Source: Methylophaga pinxianii
GTDB lineage: Bacteria; Pseudomonadota; Gammaproteobacteria; Nitrosococcales; Methylophagaceae
Assembly (NCBI RefSeq): GCF_020447225.1
Contig: NZ_JAJAEO010000181.1
Coordinates: forward strand, 1 to 64,000
Reading direction: 5' to 3'
DNA: 64,000 nt
Both the position numbers and the translations under genes were made by a program. The notes beneath the pieces were generated by a model, which saw only the letters and a list, made by a program, of their open reading frames with translations, had not been told where the DNA came from and made no database searches. This document shows, one piece after another, positions 8,320 to 18,194 of the stretch; position 1 is the first letter of the stretch; the number at the start of each line of letters is the position of its first letter.

Positions 8320-9423
8320 ATGACCGCCTTATTCACTGAGTTTTCACTTAAAGATGTGACATTACGTAATCGTATTGCTGTGCCACCGATGTGCCAATAC
8401 AGTGCCCAAGATGGGCTGACCAATGACTGGCATCTGGTGCATTACAGCCAACTAGCGCGGGGTGGTGCCGGGCTGGTGATTGTTGAAGCGACCGCCGTCA
8501 GCCCTGAAGGACGAATCACGCCGGGATGCACCGGTTTATGGAATGATGCTCAGGCGCAAGGTATGGCAACCATTGCAGCAGCGATAAAGAAAGCCGGTGC
8601 CTGTCCTGGTATTCAGCTTGCCCATGCAGGGCGTAAAGCCAGTGCCAATCGGCCATGGGAAGGCGATGATCATTTAGCCGAAGATGACCCACAAGGCTGG
8701 CAGACACTTTCACCCTCAGCAGTGGCATTTGGTGCCAATTTACCCAAGGTGCCCAAGGCAATGACGCTGGAAGATATTGAGCGGGTTAAAGCTGACTTTG
8801 TCGCTGCAGCCAAACGGGCGAAAGCGGCAGGATTTGAATGGCTGGAGTTGCATTTCGCCCATGGTTATCTGGCACAAAGCTTTTTTTCAGTACATGCCAA
8901 TCAGCGTGACGATCAGTATGGTGGAGACTTGGCGGGGCGCAGCCGATTCTTGCTTGAAACCATGCAGGCTGTGCGGGAAGTCTGGCCGGAAAATCTGCCC
9001 CTGACAGCGCGCTTTGGGGTAATTGAATATGATGGTCGAGATGAAGAAACAGTGAGCGAGTCTATTGAATTAACTCATCAATTCAAAGCTTCAGGTCTGG
9101 ATTTACTCAATGTCAGTATTGGATTTTCCACACCGGATTCAAATATTCCATGGGGCCCTGCATTATTGGCGCCCATTGCTGAACGCGTGCGCCGTGAAGT
9201 GGGTTTACCCGTTGCTTCTGCCTGGGGTATTGATGAACCTAACCTGATAAATCAGGTTATCACCGATCAGCAGATGGATTTAGTAATGGTTGGCCGGGCG
9301 CATTTAGCCAATCCTCATTGGCCTTACCATGCCGCCAAGACATTAAAAATTGCCGACCCTGCCTGGGTGTTGCCCGCACCTTATGCCCACTGGTTATCCC
9401 GTTATCATGCTCCTGAAAATTAA
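8320..9423 (+). CDS. Old Yellow Enzyme, YqjM/NamA-type ene-reductase
   Basis: A 367-residue FMN-dependent NAD(P)H:flavin oxidoreductase. The N-terminal PPMCQYS holds the redox-tuning Cys25 and Tyr27 that define the YqjM (thermophilic-like) subclass. The substrate-binding His pair sits in LHFAHGYLAQSF, and DDQYGG and a C-terminal phosphate-binding VMVGRAHLANP are present. Such enzymes reduce activated C=C bonds in enones, maleimides and nitro compounds, usually in xenobiotic or oxidative stress defence. A weak SD (AAGAGA) precedes the ATG. Length is somewhat longer than B. subtilis YqjM (338) and fits the proteobacterial xenobiotic-reductase group. Confidence 0.92.
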   Translation: MTALFTEFSLKDVTLRNRIAVPPMCQYSAQDGLTNDWHLVHYSQLARGGAGLVIVEATAVSPEGRITPGCTGLWNDAQAQGMATIAAAIKKAGACPGIQLAHAGRKASANRPWEGDDHLAEDDPQGWQTLSPSAVAFGANLPKVPKAMTLEDIERVKADFVAAAKRAKAAGFEWLELHFAHGYLAQSFFSVHANQRDDQYGGDLAGRSRFLLETMQAVREVWPENLPLTARFGVIEYDGRDEETVSESIELTHQFKASGLDLLNVSIGFSTPDSNIPWGPALLAPIAERVRREVGLPVASAWGIDEPNLINQVITDQQMDLVMVGRAHLANPHWPYHAAKTLKIADPAWVLPAPYAHWLSRYHAPEN

Positions 9424-9562
9424 ACGCTGATACAACTATCAGTTAAGTGACAGGGATGTCCTTAACGTTAAATATGTGTTGCTGATTGCTGAATTAATGG
9501 ACAAGTCTGTGAAAATGTCTTAATAAAGATGATGTTGTTAACCTTTTCACAAGGAATTGACC

Positions 9563-10417
9563 ATGGTCATGCAAACGTTAATCAACAGTTTTAGAGCAGT
9601 TATTTTTTTGGTTTTTTGCTCAATATCAACATGGCCATCTTATGCCGCAGTCAACGATTGGCAATGGATCAAAGATATGCCCACCGTTGCTGATGTTGAG
9701 GCAACAATTCAAGGCGAAAACCTCGAACAGACGCTGGGCTGGCAATGTGCTGTTTACAGTAATCTGATGACCGGTAAACACTTGCCGGCAAGTTATAGCA
9801 TAGCGCCTCCAGCAGAGGCGCAGGTTCTGGTTAGCGAATTGAAAAACACGTATCGTCAGGCGATAGCAAACGTTCGGCAACGTTATGACAGGGAAGTGAA
9901 GTCTCTTGAGGATGCCGAAAATGCCCGCGAATTCACTTTAGTCTGTGGTGCCGATGGCAGTCGTGTAGATAATACGGGAAGACGCGTCAGTCCTTCTGTG
10001 CCAGATGCTGCTTTAGCCAAGCTATTCAAACCTAGCGTTCTTGAGGTTTATCAAAAACAATTGCAAATAAAAGAAGCCAGTCAGGCGGCCTATAAAACAC
10101 AAATCGCCGAGCAGCAACAGGCCACCCGTGACACGATCTGGTTTGCCATTTTCTGGCTTGGCGGTATGGTCGCCAGCATCATTTTAGGCGTTTGGTGTCT
10201 GGTTAAAGCTTTTCGAATTGGCAAACAGTTGCAGCTGGCCAAAATGGACCGCACCAACACAGCGGGTGTCGAGGAATTTGAGGATGCACGAGAGCTTGAT
10301 GCCATACAGATGGCAGAAAGTATGAAAAAACTGCAATTAAAAATTCTGGTGCCTCTGGGTGGTTTCCTGCTTATTCTCGGGCCTTTTTTAGTGAGTATGC
10401 TTATGATGCTGGAATAA
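9563..10417 (+). CDS. Exported membrane protein, unknown function
   Basis: I do not recognise this 284-residue protein. It has a signal peptide (cleavage near SYA), a periplasmic region of about 160 residues with two cysteines (in GWQCAVY and LVCGADG) that could pair, and an alpha-helical stretch rich in Gln, Glu and Ala (about residues 130-185). There follow a membrane helix (about 190-215), a charged cytoplasmic loop, and a final membrane helix at the C-terminus. The ATG at 9563 has AAGGA seven bases upstream. A TTG six bases earlier is less likely. It stands alone between the Old Yellow Enzyme and the GFA gene. Confidence 0.65.
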   Translation: MVMQTLINSFRAVIFLVFCSISTWPSYAAVNDWQWIKDMPTVADVEATIQGENLEQTLGWQCAVYSNLMTGKHLPASYSIAPPAEAQVLVSELKNTYRQAIANVRQRYDREVKSLEDAENAREFTLVCGADGSRVDNTGRRVSPSVPDAALAKLFKPSVLEVYQKQLQIKEASQAAYKTQIAEQQQATRDTIWFAIFWLGGMVASIILGVWCLVKAFRIGKQLQLAKMDRTNTAGVEEFEDARELDAIQMAESMKKLQLKILVPLGGFLLILGPFLVSMLMMLE

Positions 10418-10458
10418 CAGAATGACTACTTTTGAATAAAGATTTTAGTTCTGATGAG

Positions 10459-10860
10459 ATGATCAAAAAGATTGGTAGAACTGTGTTACAGACTTACCAC
10501 ATAGGCAGATGTCATTGTGGTGAAGTTGAATTTGTGGTGCATTTGCCAAATGGGATTGAAGATCCACGGCGTTGTGATTGCTCTATGTGCCGAAGAAGGG
10601 GCGCTATTGCAGCATATGTTGCCTTGTCTGACCTGGAAATCACCAAAGGAATAGATAAGCTCATGCTTTACCAGTTCAACACCATGACGGCGAAGCACTA
10701 TTTTTGTTCGATTTGTGGCATTTATACACACCATCAAACCCGAGCAAATCCAGAATTATATGGTTTTAATCTGGCCTGTCTGGATGGCGTAAACCCATTT
10801 GAGTTGGGTGATGTCAGAGTAAATGACGGCATCAATCATATTTCGGATCGGGAAGCGTAA
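10459..10860 (+). CDS. GFA/CENP-V-family zinc protein
   Basis: A 133-residue member of the Gfa-like family. Zinc ligands are laid out as in the family: GRCHCGEVEF, then CDCSMCRRRG, and CSICGIYTHH near the C-terminus. The family is named after glutathione-dependent formaldehyde-activating enzyme, but most small members have no proven activity and Gfa itself may only bind glutathione. A link to formaldehyde chemistry is therefore only a possibility. I chose ATG 10459; a TTG at 10432 would add nine residues. A six-codon frame (ATG at 10422) just upstream is probably chance. Confidence 0.85.
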   Translation: MIKKIGRTVLQTYHIGRCHCGEVEFVVHLPNGIEDPRRCDCSMCRRRGAIAAYVALSDLEITKGIDKLMLYQFNTMTAKHYFCSICGIYTHHQTRANPELYGFNLACLDGVNPFELGDVRVNDGINHISDREA

Positions 10861-10959
10861 AATTTAATATGGGTAAAGTTAGTTTTGCCAAATCAGCCAG
10901 CGCAGCGTAATTTGCTGCTAGCGAATTCAGTGTCTTTCATCAAATAATCAGGATTTCCC

Positions 10960-11796
10960 TTGCTAAGCTACCGCCACTCATTTCATGCCGGCAATTTTGC
11001 CGATGTGCTGAAACATATTGTGTTAATTGAAGTTTTACAGCATTTGGGTAAAAAAGATAAAGCGTTTGATTATATTGATACGCATTCTGGGGCCGGGCTT
11101 TATCATCTGGCATCGGTTCATGCCGAAAAATTACAGGAATACCAAAACGGTATTGCTAAGCTGGATGCTGCTGATTGGCCTGAGTTAAGTGCTTATTTTT
11201 CGGTTATCAATTCTGTAAATACGGATAAGTCGCTGTTGTACTACCCTGGCTCTCCATTTATTGCCTTGCATTTTATGCGGCGTCAGGACCGGGCCTGGTT
11301 ATATGAGTTACATCCTGAGGATGCAGGTTTACTGTTACAAAATACCCAAAATATAAAACGTGCCAGAGTGATGCGAGAAGATGGTTTGAAAGGACTATTG
11401 TCTCTGCTGCCACCTGTATCACGTCGTGGACTGGTATTGATCGATCCATCGTATGAAATTAAATCAGATTATGACCTGGTGTTTCAGACGGTTGAAAAAG
11501 CCTATGCCAAATTTCCTACCGGCACCTATGCGGTGTGGTATCCGGTGGTAGAACGCAGCAGGATTACGCGGCTGGAAAAACAATTTATCAAGAGTGGTAT
11601 CAAAAATATTCAACGCTTTGAGTTGGCTGTTACTGCCGATTCGGATGAGCGCGGCATGACCTCTTCAGGCATGATAGTGATTAATCCACCCTGGCAACTC
11701 ATGGACACCATGAGCCAGTTATTACCCAAACTGGTGAACAGATTGGCCATCGATAGTGGTGCCTTTTACAAGTCTGAAGTGCTGGTGGCGGAATAA
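10960..11796 (+). CDS. rlmJ: 23S rRNA (adenine2030-N6)-methyltransferase
   Basis: RlmJ methylates N6 of A2030 in 23S rRNA using S-adenosylmethionine. The N-terminus LSYRHSFHAGNFADVLKH is diagnostic. The catalytic D/N-P-P/S-Y/F motif appears as LIDPSYE, and IDTHSGAGLYHL is also characteristic. Length (278) is normal. The start is a TTG at 10960, fixed by the family N-terminus and by CAGGA six to seven bases upstream; no ATG lies nearby in frame. It is a stand-alone gene. Confidence 0.95.
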   Translation: MLSYRHSFHAGNFADVLKHIVLIEVLQHLGKKDKAFDYIDTHSGAGLYHLASVHAEKLQEYQNGIAKLDAADWPELSAYFSVINSVNTDKSLLYYPGSPFIALHFMRRQDRAWLYELHPEDAGLLLQNTQNIKRARVMREDGLKGLLSLLPPVSRRGLVLIDPSYEIKSDYDLVFQTVEKAYAKFPTGTYAVWYPVVERSRITRLEKQFIKSGIKNIQRFELAVTADSDERGMTSSGMIVINPPWQLMDTMSQLLPKLVNRLAIDSGAFYKSEVLVAE

Positions 11797-11898
11797 TTCA
11801 CTGCAGTTTCGTCAGCAGACATAATCTGCATTAAAGTCAGTCGTTATCTTCCCGTGCCATGATAGCGCCAAATTTGGGATTACGGATTTGGAGTGACC

Positions 11899-12906
11899 AT
11901 GAGCAACCCAGTGATCTACAGGAAACCCCACGGCAAAACGTTCAGTTATCGTTATGCCAATGGCAAAACGGTTAAGAATGCTGCTCTTAAGCGCTGGATA
12001 AAAAGTCTGGTTATTCCACCTGCATGGCAGGAAGTAGAAATTCAGCAGGATCGTGATGCCAAAGTATTGGTTACTGGTCGTGATAAGCAAGGCCGGAAAC
12101 AATATATCTATAACCCTGACTGGGTTGAAACCGCCAGTGAACAGAAATTCAAACGTATCTTGCGATTTGCAGAGCAATTGGAAACCATGCGGCGAGTGAC
12201 CGGCCAACATATTCAACGAAGACCCATTGATCAAACTACTGTACTCGCCTGTATGACAAGAATGCTGGATGATGCTTTTTTTCGACCCGGCAGTGCCAGT
12301 TATACCCGTCAAAATCACACTTATGGTCTCACCACTTTGCGGGCGAAACATATGACCATCAAGGAGGACCATGTTGAGTTTGACTATGAAGGTAAAAGCC
12401 ATCAGCAACAATTTCGTACTGTGACGGATGAACAGGTACGCGAAGTGTTGATAGCGCTGGAAAAAATGTCAGGCTATGAATTATTTGATATCACCTTGCC
12501 CGATAAAAGTCGTAAAAAAATCACGGCCCAGGATTTGAATCATTATATTTCCGACGTGATGGGGGAGGATTTTAGTGCTAAGGACTTCCGCACCTGGGCC
12601 GGAACGGTATTAATGGCAGTTGCACTCGACAAACTGGGGCCAGCAAAAGATGAAAAGCTGAATAAAAGCAACATTGTTGAAGCAGTAAAAAATGTGGCTG
12701 AACAGCTGGGAAATACGCCTGCCGTTTGTCGGAGCAATTACATACATCCGCAAGTGATATTGCAATATGAAAGCGGCCGCACACTGGATTATTTTCGACG
12801 TCAATTCAAACGTTATCGCGGCAAATATCTCAGCCTGGATGAAAAGGCCACAATGAAGCTGCTAACAGCATTAATTAATGCAAATAAAACTTCCTCCTCC
12901 CTTTAA
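11899..12906 (+). CDS. DNA topoisomerase IB (poxvirus-like)
   Basis: A 335-residue type IB topoisomerase, which relaxes supercoils through a 3'-phosphotyrosine intermediate. The N-terminal domain contains VIPPAWQEV and GRDKQGRKQYIY. The catalytic domain shows TYGLTTLRAKH (first catalytic Arg), the KDFRTWAGT block (second Arg) and the nucleophile Tyr in CRSNYIHP. Bacterial versions are scattered in distribution and probably spread by transfer from the poxvirus/bacterial pool. The ATG at 11899 has GGAG upstream; a GTG six bases earlier is less likely. Stand-alone gene. Confidence 0.93.
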   Translation: MSNPVIYRKPHGKTFSYRYANGKTVKNAALKRWIKSLVIPPAWQEVEIQQDRDAKVLVTGRDKQGRKQYIYNPDWVETASEQKFKRILRFAEQLETMRRVTGQHIQRRPIDQTTVLACMTRMLDDAFFRPGSASYTRQNHTYGLTTLRAKHMTIKEDHVEFDYEGKSHQQQFRTVTDEQVREVLIALEKMSGYELFDITLPDKSRKKITAQDLNHYISDVMGEDFSAKDFRTWAGTVLMAVALDKLGPAKDEKLNKSNIVEAVKNVAEQLGNTPAVCRSNYIHPQVILQYESGRTLDYFRRQFKRYRGKYLSLDEKATMKLLTALINANKTSSSL

Positions 12907-13077
12907 TTGACAATAGTTCGGCGATGGTTGGCCGACTGTGTATTTTGTTGGGATTACTGCTAACATCACCAGAGCTCTTTATTAGAGCGTGTTGAAGGAT
13001 TACAGCGATCTCAATTAATAAAATAACCGTTTGTAATCAGGTTTTTATTGAAAATATCAGTTTACAAGGAGAGAGAA

Positions 13078-13473
13078 ATGGAAAGTTTTTTCGTGACATG
13101 GCAGCCCCGGGTCTTAAGTATTTTGCGAATCGTGACAGCATTTATGTTTATGCAGCATGGTGGACAAAAGCTATTTGGCTATCCCGCTGCCCAACGATAT
13201 GAGTTTGATCTGTTCACACTATCTGGTGTGGCCGGTGTACTGGAACTGGTGGGTGGTTTTCTGATTCTGATTGGGTTGTTTACTCGACCGGTCGCTTTTA
13301 TTTTGTCAGGCCAGATGGCAGTTGCCTATTTTATCGCTCATGCCCCTCAAGCATTCTGGCCATTGTTAAATAATGGCGAATTAGCTGCCCTGTTCAGCTT
13401 TATCTTTTTGTATTTATTTGTAGCTGGTGGTGGCGCGTGGAGTGTTGATAACGTGATTAAACGTCAATCATAA
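13078..13473 (+). CDS. DoxX-family membrane protein
   Basis: A 131-residue, four-helix inner-membrane protein of the DoxX family. Typical motifs are FMFMQHGGQKLFG near the first helix and GVLELVGGFLILIGLFTR. DoxX-type proteins are variously linked to thiosulfate oxidation or redox homeostasis at the membrane. The actual role here is unknown. The start at 13078 is set by AAGGAGAGAG just upstream. It ends in a strong bidirectional terminator shared with the convergent HDOD gene. Confidence 0.88.
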   Translation: MESFFVTWQPRVLSILRIVTAFMFMQHGGQKLFGYPAAQRYEFDLFTLSGVAGVLELVGGFLILIGLFTRPVAFILSGQMAVAYFIAHAPQAFWPLLNNGELAALFSFIFLYLFVAGGGAWSVDNVIKRQS

Positions 13474-13503
13474 TCATTCATAGCAGGATAATTTGCGTGT
13501 AAT

Positions 13504-13537
13504 AAAAAGCCCGTTGTCTTCACAACGGGCTTTTTTT
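13504..13537. terminator. Bidirectional Rho-independent terminator
   Basis: A perfect stem GCCCGTTGT/ACAACGGGC with a CTTC loop, extended by A5/T5 pairing and followed by a T tract on both strands. It sits between the convergent DoxX and HDOD genes and should stop both transcripts. Confidence 0.95.
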
Positions 13538-13573
13538 ACGCTTCGCTTTCAGCTTTTGGCTGAATCACTTGAG

Positions 13574-14416
13574 TTACATATTTTGAAATAATGCCAATGC
13601 TGCGGCATATTCTTCACTGTTCTCATCCAGTTCAACCACACTGATCCCTGTATCAATGCCCAGCTTTTGAAATGCCATGACTTTATCACGGGTATTGGGG
13701 TCCAGTGCTTTAGTGGTATTGAAATAACTTTGTAAATGGGCGACCTGTACTACATCAGTTAAATCCGGGCCGTTTTGGCTATTACGATTGAGATTGGCAT
13801 GTTCTGCCGCAACCGTAATCAGATTTTCCGGAAATTCCCAGCTACGCAGAATGGCTTCGCCGATTTTCGGATAGAGATTGTCAATTAATGTATCAAGACG
13901 ACGGGGATCTTCAAGCAACTCAGGCATATCTGCTGCTTTCATCAGAATAGGCAGTGCACCGATTTGATGGATTAAACCGGCTAACATGGCTTCATCGTTA
14001 GCGATATTGGGTTGTTTGGAGGCAATAACCTGACTGGCTGCAGCGACCTCAATACTGTGTTGCCATAAATCACGCATCCTTTTTTCCAGCTTTTTATTGG
14101 TGGGACGGAACATTTGTTCCATCACCAGACTGGTGACCAGATTACGAACCATGGGAATCCCGAGTCGGGAGACCGCAGTCTGCACCGATTCAACTTCTAC
14201 CCTGCCTCTATATAAAGGACTGTTTGCGACTTTTATCAGCCTGGCTGACAACGCGGCATCGGTCGTAATGACCTCTGCAAGTTGCGTCGCAGAGACATCC
14301 GGGTTATTGGCAACTTCACGAACCTTGAGGGCAACCTCAGGCAGTGTAGGTAACACCAGTTTCCCCTTTTGGAGATCATTAATAATCGTCGTGTACAATT
14401 GGTCTTGTTGGGTCAT
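13574..14416 (-). CDS. HDOD-domain signalling protein
   Basis: A 280-residue protein that is almost entirely one HDOD domain (about residues 15-215), recognised from LPTLPEVALKVREVANNPD, the QLAEVITTDAALSARLIKVANS block and RNLVTSLVMEQMF. HDOD proteins are non-catalytic relatives of HD hydrolases that act in stress, motility or c-di-GMP-linked signalling. The catalytic HD pair is absent as expected. It is divergent from alaC and shares a terminator with the DoxX gene. The ATG at 14416 has GTGGA upstream. Confidence 0.9.
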   Translation of the reverse strand: MTQQDQLYTTIINDLQKGKLVLPTLPEVALKVREVANNPDVSATQLAEVITTDAALSARLIKVANSPLYRGRVEVESVQTAVSRLGIPMVRNLVTSLVMEQMFRPTNKKLEKRMRDLWQHSIEVAAASQVIASKQPNIANDEAMLAGLIHQIGALPILMKAADMPELLEDPRRLDTLIDNLYPKIGEAILRSWEFPENLITVAAEHANLNRNSQNGPDLTDVVQVAHLQSYFNTTKALDPNTRDKVMAFQKLGIDTGISVVELDENSEEYAAALALFQNM

Positions 14417-14510
14417 ATTAATCCACGGTATTAAATCAATTTGAAGTGTGAATGATTTTCAGTTATTTTGCTTGGTTTGCCAACCGTTTTAGCTAATAGC
14501 AGGTGCTCAG

Positions 14511-15689
14511 TTGAACGACGAATTTCCTAGAATCAAACGTCTTCCGCCATACGTATTCAACATTGTAAATGATTTGAAGGCAAAAGCGCGTGCGCGCGGC
14601 GAAGATATTATCGACTTTGGTATGGGGAATCCGGATAAGCCCGCCCCCGCGCACATTGTGGAAAAACTCGTCGAAGCCGCCCAGCGTCCTGATACGCATC
14701 GATACTCTGTTTCCAGAGGTATTCCCCGTCTGCGTAAAGCTATTTGTGACTGGTATCAGCGTAAATATGATGTGACATTGGATCCTGATTCAGAAACGAT
14801 TGTTACGATTGGTTCTAAAGAAGGTTTGGCGCATTTAGCGATGGCGACCGTAGGGCCGGGCGATGCTGTTTTGGTACCGAATCCGGCTTATCCAATTCAT
14901 CCATATGGTTTTGTTATCGCGGGTGCCGATATCCGTCATGTACCATTAACCCCGGATGTGGATTTTTTTGCTGAACTGGAAAAGTCGGTCAAAGATTCCT
15001 GGCCGAAACCCAAAATGCTGGTGCTGAATTTCCCGGGTAATCCAACAACGCAATGTGTTGACCTGGATTTTTTTCAGCGCGTGGTGGACTTTGCCAAAGA
15101 ACATCAGATTTGGGTTGTTCATGATTTGGCGTATGGTGAAATCACTTTTGATGGTTATAAAGCACCGTCAATTCTGCAGATCCCTGGTGCAATAGATGTT
15201 GCGGTTGAGTTTTATACCCTATCCAAAACATACAATATGCCGGGCTGGCGGGTTGGTTTTATGTCCGGAAACCCGACATTAGTTGCCGCATTGGCACGAA
15301 TGAAGTCCTATCTGGATTATGGCATGTTTACACCCATTCAGGTCGCTGCCATTACCGCACTGGATGGCCCACAGGAATGTGTGGCGGAAATTGTTGAAAC
15401 GTACAAACAACGTCGTGATGTTTTATGTGATGGCTTGAATGCAATCGGCTGGCCGGTTGAAAAACCCAAAGCAACGATGTTTGTCTGGGCCAAAATTCCG
15501 GAACAGTTCCGTGAAATGGGATCGTTGGAATTTAGTAAAAAGCTGCTTAAAGAAGCAAAAGTCGCGGTCTCTCCCGGTATTGGCTTTGGAGAGTATGGCG
15601 ATGAATATGTTCGTTTCGGACTGATTGAAAATCAGCACCGTACCCGGCAAGCAATCCGTGGTATCCGTGACATGATGAAAAAAGGGTAG
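14511..15689 (+). CDS. alaC: Alanine/glutamate-pyruvate aminotransferase
   Basis: A class I/II PLP aminotransferase of the AlaC (YfdZ) type that makes alanine from pyruvate and glutamate. Family features include [12 protein letters not shown] near the N-terminus, [10 protein letters not shown], and the PLP-binding lysine in [15 protein letters not shown]. Length (392) is standard. The start is a TTG with AGGTG about six bases upstream; the first in-frame ATG lies too far inside the fold. It heads the alaC-hom-thrC cluster, an arrangement shared with several beta- and gammaproteobacteria, and is followed by hom after ten bases. Confidence 0.93.
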   Translation: MNDEFPRIKRLPPYVFNIVNDLKAKARARGEDIIDFGMGNPDKPAPAHIVEKLVEAAQRPDTHRYSVSRGIPRLRKAICDWYQRKYDVTLDPDSETIVTIGSKEGLAHLAMATVGPGDAVLVPNPAYPIHPYGFVIAGADIRHVPLTPDVDFFAELEKSVKDSWPKPKMLVLNFPGNPTTQCVDLDFFQRVVDFAKEHQIWVVHDLAYGEITFDGYKAPSILQIPGAIDVAVEFYTLSKTYNMPGWRVGFMSGNPTLVAALARMKSYLDYGMFTPIQVAAITALDGPQECVAEIVETYKQRRDVLCDGLNAIGWPVEKPKATMFVWAKIPEQFREMGSLEFSKKLLKEAKVAVSPGIGFGEYGDEYVRFGLIENQHRTRQAIRGIRDMMKKG

Positions 15690-15699
15690 GGGGCAAAAA

Positions 15700-17010
15700 G
15701 TGCAATCAGTCAAAATTGGTATTCTTGGCTTAGGCACTGTTGGTAGTGGTACTGTCAGTGTTTTAAAGCGAAATTCAAAAGAAATTAGCCGTCGCGCTGG
15801 CCGTGGTATTGAAATTATGCGCGCAGCGGATAAAAATCTGGACACTCCTAAAACCTGTGATCTATCTGGTATTGATTTAACGGATGATGCTTTTTCTGTG
15901 GTCAATGATCCGGAAATTCAGATTGTCGTCGAATTGATTGGTGGCACAGGGATCGCGCGTGATTTAGTCATGCAGGCGATTGAAAACGGCAAACATGTGG
16001 TGACCGCCAACAAAGCTTTGATTGCGATGCATGGCAATGAACTGTTTGCCAAAGCACAGGAAAAAGGCGTTACCATTGCGTTTGAAGCAGCGGTCGCGGG
16101 CGGTATTCCAATTATCAAAGCGATCCGCGAAGGTCTGGCAGCAAACCGGATTGAGTGGCTGGCAGGTATTATCAATGGTACCGGCAACTTCATCCTGACC
16201 GAGATGCGTGATAAAGGTCGCAACTTTGCCGATGTACTGGCCGAAGCCCAGGCGTTGGGCTATGCCGAAGCAGATCCAACGTTTGATGTCGAAGGGATTG
16301 ATGCGGCGCATAAATTGACCATCATGGCCTCCATTGCGTTTGGTATTCCATTACAGTTTTATAAAGCTTATACCGAAGGTATTAGCAAAATTTCCCAGGA
16401 AGATGTGCAGTATGCTGAAGAACTGGGTTATCACATCAAGCATCTCGGTATTGCCAAGAAAACAGTGCAAGGCGTTGAATTGCGTGTACATCCGACCTTA
16501 ATTCCAAAACGTCGTTTGATAGCCAATGTGAATGGCGTGATGAACGCCGTAGTGGTGAAAGGTGATGCTGTCGGCCCAACCTTATATTACGGCGCTGGTG
16601 CCGGAGCTGAGCCAACTGCTTCTGCAGTAGTGGCTGATATTGTTGATATTGTTCGCGCGTTGACCACCGATCCGGAAAACCGGGTACCGCATTTGGCTTT
16701 CCAACCTGACTCATTAAAAGACACGCCAATTTTACCGATGTCTGAAGTCATTACATCTTATTACTTGCGGATCAATACAGAAGATAAGCCGGGCGTGTTA
16801 GCCGACATTACGCGAATTTTCAGTGAGCAGGACATCAATATCGAAGCTATCCTGCAAAAACAACCGGAAGAAGAAGAGGGCACAGTGCCTATCATTATGC
16901 TGACGCAGCCGGTGGTTGAAAAAAATATGGATGAAGCGATTGCCCAAATCGAAGCATTGGATACTGTTAAAGATGCGATCATGCGAATTCGCATGGAATC
17001 GCTGGGCTGA
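15700..17010 (+). CDS. hom: Homoserine dehydrogenase
   Basis: Catalyses NAD(P)H-dependent reduction of aspartate semialdehyde to homoserine in the threonine/methionine branch. The Rossmann motif is GILGLGTVGSG, the family signature around NGTGNFILTEM and EADPTFDVEGIDAAHK is intact, and a C-terminal ACT domain (about residues 350-430) implies feedback inhibition by threonine. Length (436) is typical of monofunctional enzymes. The start is GTG 15700 with TAGGGGG upstream. It lies between alaC and thrC, 37 bases from the latter. Confidence 0.96.
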   Translation: MQSVKIGILGLGTVGSGTVSVLKRNSKEISRRAGRGIEIMRAADKNLDTPKTCDLSGIDLTDDAFSVVNDPEIQIVVELIGGTGIARDLVMQAIENGKHVVTANKALIAMHGNELFAKAQEKGVTIAFEAAVAGGIPIIKAIREGLAANRIEWLAGIINGTGNFILTEMRDKGRNFADVLAEAQALGYAEADPTFDVEGIDAAHKLTIMASIAFGIPLQFYKAYTEGISKISQEDVQYAEELGYHIKHLGIAKKTVQGVELRVHPTLIPKRRLIANVNGVMNAVVVKGDAVGPTLYYGAGAGAEPTASAVVADIVDIVRALTTDPENRVPHLAFQPDSLKDTPILPMSEVITSYYLRINTEDKPGVLADITRIFSEQDINIEAILQKQPEEEEGTVPIIMLTQPVVEKNMDEAIAQIEALDTVKDAIMRIRMESLG

Positions 17011-17047
17011 GTGAAACGCCCGTTAAAGAATTAAAGAGGAACTATTT

Positions 17048-18193
17048 ATGTCATTTCGTCCACGTTACACCGGCCTTATCGATCGTTACCGTGACCGCCT
17101 GCCCGTTAATGATGACACCAGACTGATCAGCCTGGGTGAGGGGAATACCCCATTATTGAAGTTGAATAATATCCCTAAATTGATGGGTAAAGATGTTGAT
17201 ATCTACGTTAAATACGAAGGCTTGAACCCAACCGGCTCCTTCAAGGATCGTGGCATGACCATGGCCGTGACCAAAGCTGTAGAAGAGGGAAGTAAAGCGA
17301 TTATCTGTGCTTCTACCGGTAACACTTCTGCTGCTGCTGCGGCTTATGCTGCCCGGGCTGGTATCACCGCCTTTGTTATTATTCCGGATGGCAAAATTGC
17401 CCAGGGTAAACTTGCCCAGGCGATGATGCATAATGCCGTGGTTATCCAGATCAAAGGTAACTTTGATGAAGGTATGCAACTGGTTAAAGAAGTGGCTGAG
17501 CATGCTCCGGTCACCATTGTAAATTCAATCAACCCATACCGTCTGCAAGGTCAGAAAACTGCTGCTTTTGAGATTATTGAAGAATTAGGTCGTGCGCCGG
17601 ATTATCACTGCCTGCCAGTGGGTAACGCCGGGAATATTACGGCACACTGGATTGGTTATTGTGAATATTCATCTGCTTCTGGCGATCATGTCACCGAAGC
17701 TTGTGCATACTGCAATGGTCATTGTAAATATGCTGGTGGCGCGATTGTAGGTAATCGCCCGAAAATGGTCGGTTATCAAGCTGCTGGAAGCGCTCCCTTT
17801 ATGCGTGGTGCCATGGTCGATGATCCTGAAACAGTGGCTACTGCGATCCGCATTGGTCATCCACAAAGCTGGAATATGGCCTGGAAGGTCAAAGAAGAAT
17901 CTCAGGGCTGGTTTGACGAATGTACTGATGAAGAAATTTTGGCCGCTCAGAAATTACTGGCAGAAAAAGAAGGTATTTTTTGTGAACCGGCTTCTGCCAC
18001 ATCCGTTGCAGGCGCATTACGTGATATAAAAAACGGTAAAATCCCTGAAGGTAGCACGGTTGTTTGTACACTGACCGGTCATGGTTTGAAAGATCCCGAC
18101 ATTGCTATTAAACAAAGTAGTTCACCAGTCATTACAGTAAGTGCTACATTGGACTCAGTACGCGAGGCAATCATCAACAACTTGGCCAGATAA
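17048..18193 (+). CDS. thrC: Threonine synthase with a cysteine-rich insert
   Basis: Converts O-phosphohomoserine to threonine with PLP. The PLP lysine is in TGSFKDRGM, the asparagine block is [18 protein letters not shown], and the phosphate loop is [11 protein letters not shown]. Length (381) exceeds the usual 350 or so for this short class. The extra residues lie after the phosphate loop, where a segment carries four cysteines (205, 219, 222, 226) and two histidines (214, 225), resembling a metal-binding knuckle. AAGAGGA precedes the ATG. Last enzyme of the threonine unit; a membrane-protein gene starts one base after its stop. Confidence 0.95.
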   Translation: MSFRPRYTGLIDRYRDRLPVNDDTRLISLGEGNTPLLKLNNIPKLMGKDVDIYVKYEGLNPTGSFKDRGMTMAVTKAVEEGSKAIICASTGNTSAAAAAYAARAGITAFVIIPDGKIAQGKLAQAMMHNAVVIQIKGNFDEGMQLVKEVAEHAPVTIVNSINPYRLQGQKTAAFEIIEELGRAPDYHCLPVGNAGNITAHWIGYCEYSSASGDHVTEACAYCNGHCKYAGGAIVGNRPKMVGYQAAGSAPFMRGAMVDDPETVATAIRIGHPQSWNMAWKVKEESQGWFDECTDEEILAAQKLLAEKEGIFCEPASATSVAGALRDIKNGKIPEGSTVVCTLTGHGLKDPDIAIKQSSSPVITVSATLDSVREAIINNLAR

Positions 18194-18194
18194 T

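Noticed and set aside
10459-10860. Formaldehyde-detoxifying Gfa as evidence of methylotrophy
   Set aside because: It is a short Gfa-like zinc protein; members of this group are common in non-methylotrophs.
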